Shown: piece by piece, positions 51,556-60,058 of the stretch
Layout: the number at the start of each line of letters is the position of its first letter
Numbering within the stretch: the stretch's first letter is position 1
NCBI GenBank assembly: GCA_014208095.1
Contig: JACHMT010000004.1
Location: 496,001-560,000, forward strand
Reading direction: 5' to 3'
From: Actinospineispora eucalypti
GTDB lineage: Bacteria; Actinomycetota; Actinomycetes; Mycobacteriales; Pseudonocardiaceae
DNA: 64,000 nucleotides
Notes under the pieces: generated by a model
Databases searched by the model: none
What the model was told of the DNA's origin: nothing
The model's input: the letters and a program-made list of their open reading frames with translations, nothing else
Made by a program: the position numbers and the translations under genes

Positions 51556-53121
51556 ATGGACGCGCCCCCGCTGACCAGTGCCGTCGACCCGGCGGGTGAT
51601 GCCTACGCGCGCAACGCCGCCGCGCACGAGAAGCTGGTGTCCGAGCTGCGCGACCAGCTGGCCAGTACCGCGCTGGGCGGCCCGGAACGGGCCCGCAAGA
51701 AGCACACCGACCGGGGCAAGCTGTTGCCCCGCGAGCGGGTGGACGCGCTGGTCGACCCGTCGTCGCCGTTCCTGGAACTCTCCGCGCTGGCCGCCAACGG
51801 GATGTACGGCGGCGACGCCCCGGGCGCCGGGATCATCACCGGCATCGGCCGGGTGAGCGGCCGCGAGTGCGTGATCGTGGCCAACGACGCCACGGTCAAG
51901 GGCGGCACCTACTACCCGATGACGGTGAAGAAGCACCTGCGCGCGCAGGAGGTGGCGCTGCACAACCACCTGCCGTGCATCTACCTGGTGGACTCCGGCG
52001 GCGCCTTCCTGCCCGAGCAGGACAACGTCTTCCCGGACCGGGAGCACTTCGGTCGGATCTTCTACAACCAGGCGACCATGTCGTCCCAGGGCATCCCGCA
52101 GATCGCGGCGGTGCTCGGCTCCTGCACGGCGGGCGGCGCGTACGTGCCGGCAATGAGCGACCAGGCGGTCATCGTGCGCAACCAGGGCACGATCTTCCTC
52201 GGTGGCCCGCCGCTGGTGAAGGCGGCCACCGGCGAGGAGGTCACCGCCGAGGAGCTGGGCGGCGGGGACGTGCACAGCCGGGTCTCCGGGGTCACCGACC
52301 ACCTGGCTGAGGACGACGCGCACGCGCTGCAGATCGTCCGGACCATCGTGTCCACCCTCGGCCCTCGGCCCACACCTCCGTGGGAGAGGGCGCCCACGGA
52401 GGATCCGCGCGTCGACCCGTCACAGCTCTACGGCGCGGTGCCCACCGACTCGCGGATCAGCTACGACGTGCGCGAGGTGATCTCCCGGGTCGTCGACGGC
52501 AGCCGGTTCGCCGAGTTCAAGAAGGAGTACGGGCCGACGCTGGTCACCGGGTTCGCCCGCATCCACGGGCACCCGGTGGGCATCGTGGCGAACAACGGCG
52601 TGCTGTTCAGCGAGTCGGCGATGAAGGGTGCGCACTTCATCGAGCTCTGCGACCAGCGCTGTATACCGCTGGTATACCTCCAGAACATCACCGGGTTCAT
52701 GGTCGGCCGCGAGTACGAGGCCGGCGGTATCGCCAAGCACGGCGCCAAGCTGGTCACCGCGACCGCCACCGCCCGGGTGCCCAAGTTCACCGTGATCATC
52801 GGCGGCTCGTTCGGCGCCGGCAACTACGCGATGTGCGGGCGGGCGTACTCACCCCGGTTCCTGTGGATGTGGCCGAACGCCCGGATCTCGGTGATGGGCG
52901 GGGAGCAGGCGGCCACCGTGCTCTCCATGGTCGGGCGCACCGACCCGGACGCCATCCGCGAGCAGTACGAACGCCAGGGCAACCCGTACTACTCGACCGC
53001 GCGCCTCTGGGACGACGGTGTGATCGACCCCGCCGACACCCGGATGGTGCTCGGGCTCGCGTTGTCGGCGGCGGCCAACGCCCCGCTGCCGCCGGTCCGC
53101 TACGGCGTCTTCCGGATGTGA
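51556..53121 (+). CDS. accD1: Acyl-CoA carboxylase beta subunit (methylcrotonoyl-CoA carboxylase type)
   Basis: 521 residues with the carboxyltransferase fold. The N-half has RKKHTDRGKLLPRERVDALVDPSSPFLELS, the middle has GSCTAGGAYVPAMSDQAVIV at about 192-211, and the C-half has LVYLQNITGFMVGREYEAGGIAKHGAK at about 372-398 and GGSFGAGNYAMCGRAYSPRFLWMWPNARISVMG, typical of methylcrotonyl-CoA carboxylase. It carboxylates 3-methylcrotonyl-CoA from leucine with biotin carried by AccA1. Order accD1-accA1-acyl-CoA dehydrogenase is conserved with mycobacteria. The gene starts 34 bp after the last operator palindrome. Confidence 0.93.
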   Translation: MDAPPLTSAVDPAGDAYARNAAAHEKLVSELRDQLASTALGGPERARKKHTDRGKLLPRERVDALVDPSSPFLELSALAANGMYGGDAPGAGIITGIGRVSGRECVIVANDATVKGGTYYPMTVKKHLRAQEVALHNHLPCIYLVDSGGAFLPEQDNVFPDREHFGRIFYNQATMSSQGIPQIAAVLGSCTAGGAYVPAMSDQAVIVRNQGTIFLGGPPLVKAATGEEVTAEELGGGDVHSRVSGVTDHLAEDDAHALQIVRTIVSTLGPRPTPPWERAPTEDPRVDPSQLYGAVPTDSRISYDVREVISRVVDGSRFAEFKKEYGPTLVTGFARIHGHPVGIVANNGVLFSESAMKGAHFIELCDQRCIPLVYLQNITGFMVGREYEAGGIAKHGAKLVTATATARVPKFTVIIGGSFGAGNYAMCGRAYSPRFLWMWPNARISVMGGEQAATVLSMVGRTDPDAIREQYERQGNPYYSTARLWDDGVIDPADTRMVLGLALSAAANAPLPPVRYGVFRM

Positions 53122-53145
53122 TCACCGTGCGAAGGGAGCGAGTCC

Positions 53146-55203
53146 GTGTTTGACACGGTGTTGGTGGCGAACCGGGGGGAGATCGCGGTTCGCGTCATCC
53201 GTACGTTGCGTGAGCTGGGAATCCGTTCGGTGGCGGTGTTCTCCGACGCCGACGCGGGGGCGCGGCACGTGGCCGACGCGGACGTCGCGGTGCACATCGG
53301 CCCGACCCCGGCCGGGCAGAGCTATCTGAACATCCGTGCGGTGATCGACGCCGCGGTGCGTACCGGCGCCAAGGCCATTCACCCCGGGTACGGCTTCCTC
53401 TCCGAGAACGCGGCCTTCGCCCGCGCCTGCACCGATGCCGGGCTGGTGTTCATCGGCCCGCCGGTGGCGGCGATCGAGGCGATGGGCGACAAGATCAGTG
53501 CCAAGCGGACCGTCGCGGCGGCCGGCGTGCCGGTGGTGCCCGGGGGCGGCGCGGCCGGCATGTCCGACGCCGAGCTGGTGGAGATCGCCGAGGAGACCGG
53601 GTTCCCGGTGCTGCTCAAGCCGTCCGCCGGTGGTGGCGGCAAGGGCATGCGGCTGGTCACCGAGGCCGGGCCGGACGGCCGTGCGCTCAAGGACGCCATC
53701 GCCGGCGCCCGGCGGGAGGCCAGCGCCAGCTTCGGCGACGACACGCTGCTGGTGGAGCGGTTCATCACCGACCCCAGGCACATCGAGATCCAGGTGATGG
53801 GCGACCGGCACGGCACCGTGGTGCACCTCGGCGAGCGGGAGTGCAGCCTCCAGCGCCGGCATCAGAAGATCATCGAGGAGGCGCCGTCGCCGTTGCTGAG
53901 CCCGGCCCAGCGGGAGGCCATGGGCGCGGCGGCGGTGGAGGCGGCGCGGGCGGTGGGCTACACCGGCGCGGGCACGGTCGAGTTCATCGTCGACGGCGGC
54001 AACGCCGACGACCACTTTTTCATGGAGATGAACACCCGGCTGCAGGTGGAGCACCCGGTGACCGAGCTGGTCACCGGCCTGGACCTGGTCGAGCTGCAGC
54101 TGCGGGTGGCCGCCGGGGAGCCGCTGGGGGTGACCCAGGAGGACATCCGGCTGGACGGCCACGCGGTGGAGGCGCGGATCTACGCGGAGGATCCCGCGCG
54201 CGGTTTCCTGCCCACCGGCGGCAGCGTGCTCGCGCTGCACGAGCCGGCCGGACCGGGCGTCCGGGTGGACTCGGCGCTGCGGCCGGGCCTGGACGTCGGC
54301 GGGGCGTACGACCCGATGCTGGCCAAGGTGATCGCGCACGGCCCGGACCGGGCCACCGCGCTGCGCTGCCTGGACGCCGCACTGGTGGACACGGTGACCC
54401 TGGGCGTCTCGACCAACGTGGCCTTCCTGCGCGCGCTGCTGCGCCACCCCGACGTGGTCGCCGGCCAGCTGGACACCGGCCTGGTCGAGCGGGCACTGCC
54501 GGAGCTGGTCGACGACGGCGTCCCGGATCCGGTCTACGCGGTCGCCGCGTTGCAACGGGTGCTCGAGCTGGAGCCGTCGCCCGGCGTGACCGACCCGTGG
54601 GACATCCCCGGCGGCTGGCGGATGGGCGCCCCGGCGTGGGCCACCTGGCGGTTCGCGCTGGCCGGGCACGACCCGGTGGACGTGCGGGTGCGCGGCCGGG
54701 CGACCGCCGCCGAGGTGGCCATCGGCGGCGGCGACGCCGTGGCCTGCGCGCTTCGTTCCGAAGCGGCGCCCGTGAGTGGCGATGGTCGCCATAGCGACAC
54801 TCCGCACTCACGAGCAGGACGAGTGCTCGTCCTGCAATACGCCGGCGCCACCCAGCGCTACCACACGGCGGCGGCCGCCGAGGGAAACCAGCGCTGGCTG
54901 GGTCGCCGGGGCCGCGCCTGGGCGTTCTCCGAAACCGGTCGGCTCGCCGCCGCCCGCAGCGACACCGGGGCCGGCGCCGAGGGAACCCTGCGCAGCCCGA
55001 TGCCCGGCACGGTGCTCACGGTCAACGTGGCGGCCGGCGACGCGGTCACCGAGGGGCAGCCGCTGCTGGTCATCGAGGCGATGAAGATGGAGCACACCAT
55101 CGCCGCCCCGAGTGACGGCACGGTCTCCGAGCTGCCCGTGCGCCCCGGTCAACAGGTCGCCGTCGACGAACTCCTGGCAACCGTCACACCCGAGGACCCG
55201 TGA
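53146..55203 (+). CDS. accA1: Acyl-CoA carboxylase alpha subunit (biotin carboxylase + biotin carrier) with in-frame repeat insert
   Basis: 685 residues, start GTG 53146. Biotin carboxylase covers about 1-447 (FDTVLVANRGEIAVRVIRTLR, ATP-grasp loop SAGGGGKGMRLV near 162, EMNTRLQVEHPVTE near 291). A linking BT-like domain follows, and the biotin carrier domain at the end has IEAMKMEHTI with biotinyl-Lys at about 647. At about 543-556 it carries VSGDGRHSDTPHSR encoded by a 42-bp family B palindrome, directly followed by a 22-bp palindrome. The stop codon is part of a third family B copy. It works with AccD1 in leucine degradation. Confidence 0.93.
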   Translation: MFDTVLVANRGEIAVRVIRTLRELGIRSVAVFSDADAGARHVADADVAVHIGPTPAGQSYLNIRAVIDAAVRTGAKAIHPGYGFLSENAAFARACTDAGLVFIGPPVAAIEAMGDKISAKRTVAAAGVPVVPGGGAAGMSDAELVEIAEETGFPVLLKPSAGGGGKGMRLVTEAGPDGRALKDAIAGARREASASFGDDTLLVERFITDPRHIEIQVMGDRHGTVVHLGERECSLQRRHQKIIEEAPSPLLSPAQREAMGAAAVEAARAVGYTGAGTVEFIVDGGNADDHFFMEMNTRLQVEHPVTELVTGLDLVELQLRVAAGEPLGVTQEDIRLDGHAVEARIYAEDPARGFLPTGGSVLALHEPAGPGVRVDSALRPGLDVGGAYDPMLAKVIAHGPDRATALRCLDAALVDTVTLGVSTNVAFLRALLRHPDVVAGQLDTGLVERALPELVDDGVPDPVYAVAALQRVLELEPSPGVTDPWDIPGGWRMGAPAWATWRFALAGHDPVDVRVRGRATAAEVAIGGGDAVACALRSEAAPVSGDGRHSDTPHSRAGRVLVLQYAGATQRYHTAAAAEGNQRWLGRRGRAWAFSETGRLAAARSDTGAGAEGTLRSPMPGTVLTVNVAAGDAVTEGQPLLVIEAMKMEHTIAAPSDGTVSELPVRPGQQVAVDELLATVTPEDP
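54771..54812 (+). repeat. Family B palindromic repeat copy 2, in-frame in accA1
   Basis: 42 bp, same length and reading frame as 20051-20092. Outer arms CGTGAGTG/CACTCACG and centre CGCCATAGCG are kept, and a few bases differ in the middle. The neighbouring C before and AGC after are shared as well. Confidence 0.85.
54814..54835 (+). repeat. 22-bp palindrome next to the family B copy in accA1
   Basis: GCAGGACGAG (54814-54823), TG, then CTCGTCCTGC (54826-54835): perfect 10-bp arms, translated in frame as part of RAGRVLVLQ. Confidence 0.7.
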
Positions 55204-55242
55204 GTGATTTGTGTGGCCATAGCCACACAAATCACTCACGGG
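55197..55242. terminator. Family B repeat copy 3: perfect 20-bp stem containing the accA1 stop
   Basis: CCCGTGAGTGATTTGTGTGG (55197-55216) pairs perfectly with 55223-55242 around the loop CCATAG. The outer CCCGTGAGTG/CACTCACGGG and the central GCCATAG match copies 1 and 2; the middle of both arms has changed together. The accA1 TGA is at 55201-55203. It may attenuate or terminate transcription before the dehydrogenase gene, or protect the mRNA. Confidence 0.8.
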
Positions 55243-55261
55243 CCGAGCGAAGCGAGGCAAC

Positions 55262-56422
55262 ATGATCGATCACCGACTGTCCGAGGAATACGCCGACCTG
55301 CGCAAGACCGTCGAGGAGTTCGCCCGCGAGCAGGTCGCGCCGGTGATCGGCGACTACTACGAGCGGGAGGAGTTCCCCTATCCGCTGGTGGAGCAGATGG
55401 GGCGGATGGGGCTGTTCGGGCTGCCGTTCCCGGAGGAGTACGGCGGCATGGGCGGCGACTACTTCGCGTTCTGCCTGGCCCTGGAGGAGCTGGCCCGGGT
55501 CGACTCGTCGGTGGCGATCACCCTGGAGGCCGGGGTCGGACTGGGCATCATGCCGATCTACCGCAACGGCACCGAGGAGCAGAAGCGGGAGTGGCTTCCC
55601 GCGCTGTGCGCCGGCGAGAAGCTGGTCGGCTTCGGGCTGACCGAACCGGGCGGCGGCTCGGACGCCGGCGCCACCCGCACCACCGCCCGGCTGGACGGCG
55701 GCGAATGGGTGATCAACGGCAGCAAGGCGTTCATCACCAACTCGGGCACCGACATCACCGCCGGAGTGGTGGTCACCGCCGTCACCTCCGGTGCCGCCGG
55801 CGACGGTCGCAAGGAGATCTCGTCGATCATCGTGCCGTCGGGCACGCCGGGCTTCACCGTGGCGCCCAAGTACTCCAAGGTGGGCTGGAACGCCTCGGAC
55901 ACCCACGAGCTGGCGTTCGACGACTGCCGGGTGCCGGAGGCGAACCTGCTGGGTGGGCGCGGACGGGGCTACTCGCAGTTCCTGCGCACCCTGGACGAGG
56001 GCCGGGTGGCCATCGCGGCACTCGGCGTGGGGCTGGCCCAGGGCTGTGTGGACGAGTGCCTGCGCTACATCCGCGAGCGTGAGGCGTTCGGCCGGACCAT
56101 CGGCTCCTACCAGGCCATCCAGTTCAAGGTGGCGGACATGGAAGCCCGGGCGCACACCGCCCGCCTGGCCTACTACCACGCGGCGAGCAAGTTGCTGCAC
56201 GGCGAGCCGATCAAGAAGGAAGCCGCCATCGCCAAGCTGATCTCCTCCAACGCGGCGATGGACAACGCGCGCGACGCCACGCAGATCTTCGGCGGCTACG
56301 GGTTCATGAACGAGTTCCCGGTCGGCCGCTTCTACCGCGACGCCAAGATCCTGGAAATCGGCGAAGGCACCTCCGAGGTCCAGCGCATGCTGATCGCCCG
56401 CGAAATCGGCGCCACCGGCTGA
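55262..56422 (+). CDS. Acyl-CoA dehydrogenase (leucine-catabolic cluster, FadE19-like)
   Basis: 386 residues. N-domain REQVAPVIGDYYEREEFPYPLVEQMGRMGLFGLPFPEEYGG at about 22-62, FAD block FGLTEPGGGSDAGATRTTA near 123-141, and GGYGFMNEFPVGRFYRDAKILEIGEGTSEVQRMLIAREIG at the end, with the Glu of the EGT motif that usually is the base. It follows accA1 after a 58-bp gap holding a hairpin. By order it oxidises isovaleryl- or 2-methylbutanoyl-CoA, supplying AccA1/AccD1. True isovaleryl-CoA dehydrogenases often lack Glu in the EGT position, so a broader branched-chain substrate is possible. Confidence 0.9.
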   Translation: MIDHRLSEEYADLRKTVEEFAREQVAPVIGDYYEREEFPYPLVEQMGRMGLFGLPFPEEYGGMGGDYFAFCLALEELARVDSSVAITLEAGVGLGIMPIYRNGTEEQKREWLPALCAGEKLVGFGLTEPGGGSDAGATRTTARLDGGEWVINGSKAFITNSGTDITAGVVVTAVTSGAAGDGRKEISSIIVPSGTPGFTVAPKYSKVGWNASDTHELAFDDCRVPEANLLGGRGRGYSQFLRTLDEGRVAIAALGVGLAQGCVDECLRYIREREAFGRTIGSYQAIQFKVADMEARAHTARLAYYHAASKLLHGEPIKKEAAIAKLISSNAAMDNARDATQIFGGYGFMNEFPVGRFYRDAKILEIGEGTSEVQRMLIAREIGATG

Positions 56423-56524
56423 GCGGTTCCCACCTGCCCGCCTCGGCGGCAGCCGGCGGGCCAACCGTTCGGCGTGCTCGTTCCGTCCTAGGGTTTGACA
56501 ACCCTTGTGGAACGGAGACCTCGG

Positions 56525-57238
56525 ATGAAGCGTGGTGTCGTGGTGTCGGCCTTGCTGGGCCTCGGGGCGCTGGTGTTGAGCGGGTGTGCCAGCGGGGGTG
56601 CGCCGGCGGATGGCGGGCAGTCGCCGCGCATCGTCGCGCACGGGGTGGGCAAGGTGACCGGTGCGCCGGACGTGGCGACGGTGGCGCTGGGCGTGCAGAC
56701 CAGGGCGGGCAACGCGAAGGAGGCGCTGGCGGCGAACAACCGGCAGTCCACCGCGCTGATCGCGATGCTCAAGGGCAAGGGCATCGCGGACGCCGACCTG
56801 CAGACCAGTCAGCTCTCGGTCAACCCCACCTACGGCAACGACTCGCGGATCACCGGCTACGAGGTGACCAACCAGGTCACCGCCAAGGTGCGCAACATGG
56901 CGTCCGCCGGGGAGATCATCGATGCGGCGGCCGAGGCCGCCGGTGACGCCATGCGGGTGCAGCAGCTGAGCTTCGCCATCGACGACGACAGCGGGCTGCG
57001 GGCCAGGGCCCGGGCGGACGCGGTCAAACAGGCCCAGGCGCAGGCCCGGCAGATGGCCGAGGCGGCCGGGGTGAAGCTGGGCGCGGTGCGGGCCATCTCG
57101 GAGATCCCGATCGCCATGCCGCCCTCCCCGATGTACAAGGCCGAGGTCGCCGGGGCCTACGACCGGGCTTCCGTGCCGGTGCAGCCGGGCACCCAGGAGC
57201 TGTCCGTCTCGGTTGACGTGGTCTACGACATCGGTTAG
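56525..57238 (+). CDS. SIMPL domain lipoprotein
   Basis: 237 residues. Lipoprotein signal with lipobox LSGC (Cys near 20). The SIMPL (DUF541) domain at about 38-235 has VAHGVGKVTGAPDVATVALGVQTRAGNAKEALAANN at the start and VQPGTQELSVSVDVVYDI at the end. Function is unknown; relatives form oligomeric rings in the periplasm or outside the membrane. ATG 56525 with GGAG upstream is preferred to 56495. Confidence 0.88.
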   Translation: MKRGVVVSALLGLGALVLSGCASGGAPADGGQSPRIVAHGVGKVTGAPDVATVALGVQTRAGNAKEALAANNRQSTALIAMLKGKGIADADLQTSQLSVNPTYGNDSRITGYEVTNQVTAKVRNMASAGEIIDAAAEAAGDAMRVQQLSFAIDDDSGLRARARADAVKQAQAQARQMAEAAGVKLGAVRAISEIPIAMPPSPMYKAEVAGAYDRASVPVQPGTQELSVSVDVVYDIG

Positions 57239-57408
57239 TAATACCCACTCTTTTATTCAACTGATAAGGGATCTCCCCGAGAAGTTCTGACCAATTCGTT
57301 ATCGGCAATATGACATATCGCTGACAATTACACTCAATACCCCGATGGTGGATATTGACAGTCCACGTTCCCGCTCCGAGGCTGTGCCTGGGCGGGGAGG
57401 GGAACCGG
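57239..57408. promoter_or_regulatory. AT-rich leader upstream of the P450 cassette
   Basis: The first 110 bases are unusually AT-rich for this window and hold several stop codons in all frames, so they are not coding. A promoter for the oxidative cassette is likely here, but no clear -35/-10 pair can be fixed. Confidence 0.5.
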
Positions 57409-57570
57409 GTGAGTGTTGGGCGGGTCGTTGTCGCCGGTGCGGGCGTTGCCGGCCCGAGCGCCGCATTCCGGCTGAGCCGGGCGGGCGCCCGGGTGACCGT
57501 GCTGGAGCGCGCGGGCCGGGTGGGTGCGCGCCGGCCGGTGTGCGCGTACGCGGTAGGGGGCACGGCATGA
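57409..57570 (+). CDS. Rossmann-fold micro-ORF (truncated FAD-enzyme N-terminus)
   Basis: 53 residues. It consists almost only of one beta-alpha-beta dinucleotide-binding unit: VVVAGAGVAGPSAAFRLSRA, then GARVTVLERAGRVG with the closing Glu. This is the start of an FAD-dependent monooxygenase or oxidoreductase, but it ends after another 14 residues. GGGGAGG precedes its GTG and it overlaps the P450 start by 4 bp (ATGA), so it can be translated and couples to the P450. It may be the relic of a deleted flavoenzyme kept as a translational leader, or a small accessory protein. Confidence 0.5.
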   Translation: MSVGRVVVAGAGVAGPSAAFRLSRAGARVTVLERAGRVGARRPVCAYAVGGTA

Positions 57571-58919
57571 CCAGCGCCCCGATCCGGCGAGATACGGCGG
57601 CCTGGGCGGTGCTCGGCACGCCCCCGGGTAACCGGCCGGTGGTCGGGCACGCGTTGCGCATGCGCCGGGACGCGTTCGGGGTGATGGACTCCGCGCGCGG
57701 ACTGGACATCGCGGTACTGAGGCTGGGGCCGAAGCCGGCCTACGTGATCAGCCACCCGGACCTGGTCCGCCAGCTGCTCACCGCCGAGGACCGCAACCTG
57801 GACAAGGGGCCGCTCTACGAGAACCTGGCCCGGCTGATCGGGGTCAGCATCGGCACCCTGACCGGCGCCGACCACCGGGCCCGGCGGCGCATGGTGGCCC
57901 CGGTCTACCGGCCCGACCCGGCGTTGATGGCCGACTGTGCCGTCGAAGTGGTCGGTTCGTGGCGATCCGGCGAGGCGTACGACCTGGCCCGGGAGATGCG
58001 CCGGTACTCGTTCATGGTGAAGGCGCGAACGCTGTTCGCCGGGGCGGTACCCCGGGAAGCCGAGGCGGAGTTCGTGGACCTGCTGCCGATCGCCCTGGTC
58101 GGCGTGGCCAAGTACATGGCCGACCCCACCGGGCTGGTGCAGCGGCTGCCCACCGCCGACAACCGCCGGATCAACGCCGCTCTGGCCCGGTTGAAGGAGA
58201 TCATCGAGCGGGCCATCGCCGTGTGCCGTCGCTCGGGAACCGGCGGGCAGGGCATTCTGGCCGCCCTGGTGGAGGCCAGCGACCCGCGCAGCGGGGCACC
58301 GCTGAGCGACGACGAGATCCGCAACGAGGCGATGGTGCTGCTCTCCGCCGGCTCGGAGACGGTCGCCGGGGTGCTTGCGCACGCGGCCAACCTGCTGGCC
58401 CGCGACCCGGCGACCACCGAGGCGCTGCGCGCGGAGGCCGACCAGGTGGTCGGTGGCCCACCAGTCCGGGAGGACGCGCTGGCCGGGCTGGCGTTCACCC
58501 GGCGGGTGGTCACCGAGCTGCTCCGGCTCTACCCGGCCGGCGCACTGATGTCCCGCCGCGCGGCCGCCGTGCTGGACCTCGGCGGGCACCGGATCCCGGA
58601 CGGCGCCGCGATGTTCTTCTGCCCCTACCTACTGCACCGGCGGCCGGAGCTGTACCCGAACCCGGACCGGTTCGACCCGGACCGGTGGCTGCCGGAGCGG
58701 GCCGGCACGTTGCCCCGCGGCGCGTTCATGCCGTTCGGCGCCGGCCCGCACATCTGCGTGGGGGAGCAGATCGCCTGGTCCGAGATGCTGATCGCGGTGG
58801 CCACCATGGCCGCGTCGATCGAGTTCACCCCGGTGCCCGGCACCCCCGAGCCGCGCCCGGTGCTGGCGCCGACCCTCGGCCTGGACTCGGTGCCGGTCAC
58901 CGTGGAGGAGCGGAAATGA
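57567..58919 (+). CDS. Cytochrome P450
   Basis: 450-residue heme monooxygenase. I-helix AGSETV at about 261-266 (acid-alcohol pair Glu/Thr), ExxR pair ELLR at about 317-320, and heme loop FMPFGAGPHICVGEQ with the thiolate Cys near 397. Cytoplasmic; it needs ferredoxin and reductase partners, which are not adjacent. The start overlaps the Rossmann micro-ORF, and the stop overlaps the next flavoprotein gene (ATGA), so the genes are translated together. The substrate is unknown. Confidence 0.92.
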   Translation: MTSAPIRRDTAAWAVLGTPPGNRPVVGHALRMRRDAFGVMDSARGLDIAVLRLGPKPAYVISHPDLVRQLLTAEDRNLDKGPLYENLARLIGVSIGTLTGADHRARRRMVAPVYRPDPALMADCAVEVVGSWRSGEAYDLAREMRRYSFMVKARTLFAGAVPREAEAEFVDLLPIALVGVAKYMADPTGLVQRLPTADNRRINAALARLKEIIERAIAVCRRSGTGGQGILAALVEASDPRSGAPLSDDEIRNEAMVLLSAGSETVAGVLAHAANLLARDPATTEALRAEADQVVGGPPVREDALAGLAFTRRVVTELLRLYPAGALMSRRAAAVLDLGGHRIPDGAAMFFCPYLLHRRPELYPNPDRFDPDRWLPERAGTLPRGAFMPFGAGPHICVGEQIAWSEMLIAVATMAASIEFTPVPGTPEPRPVLAPTLGLDSVPVTVEERK

Positions 58920-60058
58920 CCGAGCTGGTCCAGGCCGCAATCGAGATCACGCCGAAGGTCGCCGCGCGGGCCGAGGAGGCGCGGTCACTCGGCCGGCTGA
59001 CCGACGATGTGGTCGGTCTGCTGGAGGACGCCGGGCTGCTCGGCGTGCTCACCCCGCGCGGGCGGGGCGGCGCGGAGGCGTCCCTGGCCACCTTCGCGCG
59101 GGTGAACGAGGAACTGGCCGCCGGCTGCGGCTCCACCTCCTGGGTCACCGGCATCTACGCCGCCGCACGCTACATGCTGAGCTCGTTCGACGACCGCGCT
59201 CAGGACCAGGTGTACGGCTCGGCGGAGCACCCCAAGCTGCTCGCCGCGTTCCAGCCCTCCGGCGCGGCCGCCCAGGTGGCGGGCGGGTACCGGCTGTCCG
59301 GCATCTGGCGCTTCTGCTCCGGCCAGCACCACGCGGACTGGGCGCTGCTCACGTCCGTCACCACGAAGGGCGTGCCGGCGCAGTTCCTGCTGCCCCGCGA
59401 CGAGTGCCGGGCGGTGGACGAGTGGCGGGTGACCGGGCTGTCCGGCACCGGGTCCAGCTCGCTGGCCGTGGCCCAGGCGTTCGTGCCGGAGCACCGGGTG
59501 CTGCCGCTGGCCCCGCCGGGGATGCGGCAGTCGCGGTCGGCCGCGCTGGGCGCGGACCCGTACTTCGGCATGCCGTTCATCCCGCTGTTCGTGACCGGCG
59601 GCATCGGCACCCCGCTCGGGTTGGCCAGGGCCGCCCTCGAACTGTTCGCGGCGAGGGTGCACGAGCGGCCGGTCAGCTACACGCGGTACGAGGTGGCCGC
59701 GCACGCCCCGGTCACCCAGCTGCGCATGGCGGACGCGGCGATGGCGCTGGACCAGGCCCGGTTCCACGCCGACCGGGCGGTCGCCACGGTGGCCGAGGTG
59801 ACCGCCGACCCGACCAACCTGCCGCTGCGCGTCCGGGTCCGGGCCGACGCGGCCTGGGCCACCCGGCGCTGCCTGGACGCGGTCCGCGCGGTGCGGGACG
59901 GCGCGGGCGCCGGGGTGATCCGGCTGGACGACCCGCTGTCCCGGATCGTCGCCGATGTCGAGGCGCTGGCCTCCCACTCCTTCCTGCTGCAGAGCACGAA
60001 CGCGGAGCTGTACGGCCGGGTGCTGTGCGGCCTGGACCCGGGGGTGCCGTTCCTGTGA
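58916..60058 (+). CDS. Acyl-CoA-dehydrogenase-like flavin monooxygenase
   Basis: 380 residues. Resembles the HsaA/DszC group (group D flavin monooxygenases) rather than true dehydrogenases: ARSLGRLTDDVVGLLEDAGLLGVLTPRGRGG at about 21-51, GCGSTSWVTGIYAAARYMLSSF at about 69-90, GGYRLSGIWRFCSGQHHADWALL near 118-140 and SGTGSSSLAVAQAFVPEHRV near 174. Such enzymes hydroxylate aromatics with reduced flavin supplied by a separate reductase, not seen here. It sits between the P450 and BBE-like genes with 4-bp overlaps on both sides. Confidence 0.85.
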   Translation: MTELVQAAIEITPKVAARAEEARSLGRLTDDVVGLLEDAGLLGVLTPRGRGGAEASLATFARVNEELAAGCGSTSWVTGIYAAARYMLSSFDDRAQDQVYGSAEHPKLLAAFQPSGAAAQVAGGYRLSGIWRFCSGQHHADWALLTSVTTKGVPAQFLLPRDECRAVDEWRVTGLSGTGSSSLAVAQAFVPEHRVLPLAPPGMRQSRSAALGADPYFGMPFIPLFVTGGIGTPLGLARAALELFAARVHERPVSYTRYEVAAHAPVTQLRMADAAMALDQARFHADRAVATVAEVTADPTNLPLRVRVRADAAWATRRCLDAVRAVRDGAGAGVIRLDDPLSRIVADVEALASHSFLLQSTNAELYGRVLCGLDPGVPFL

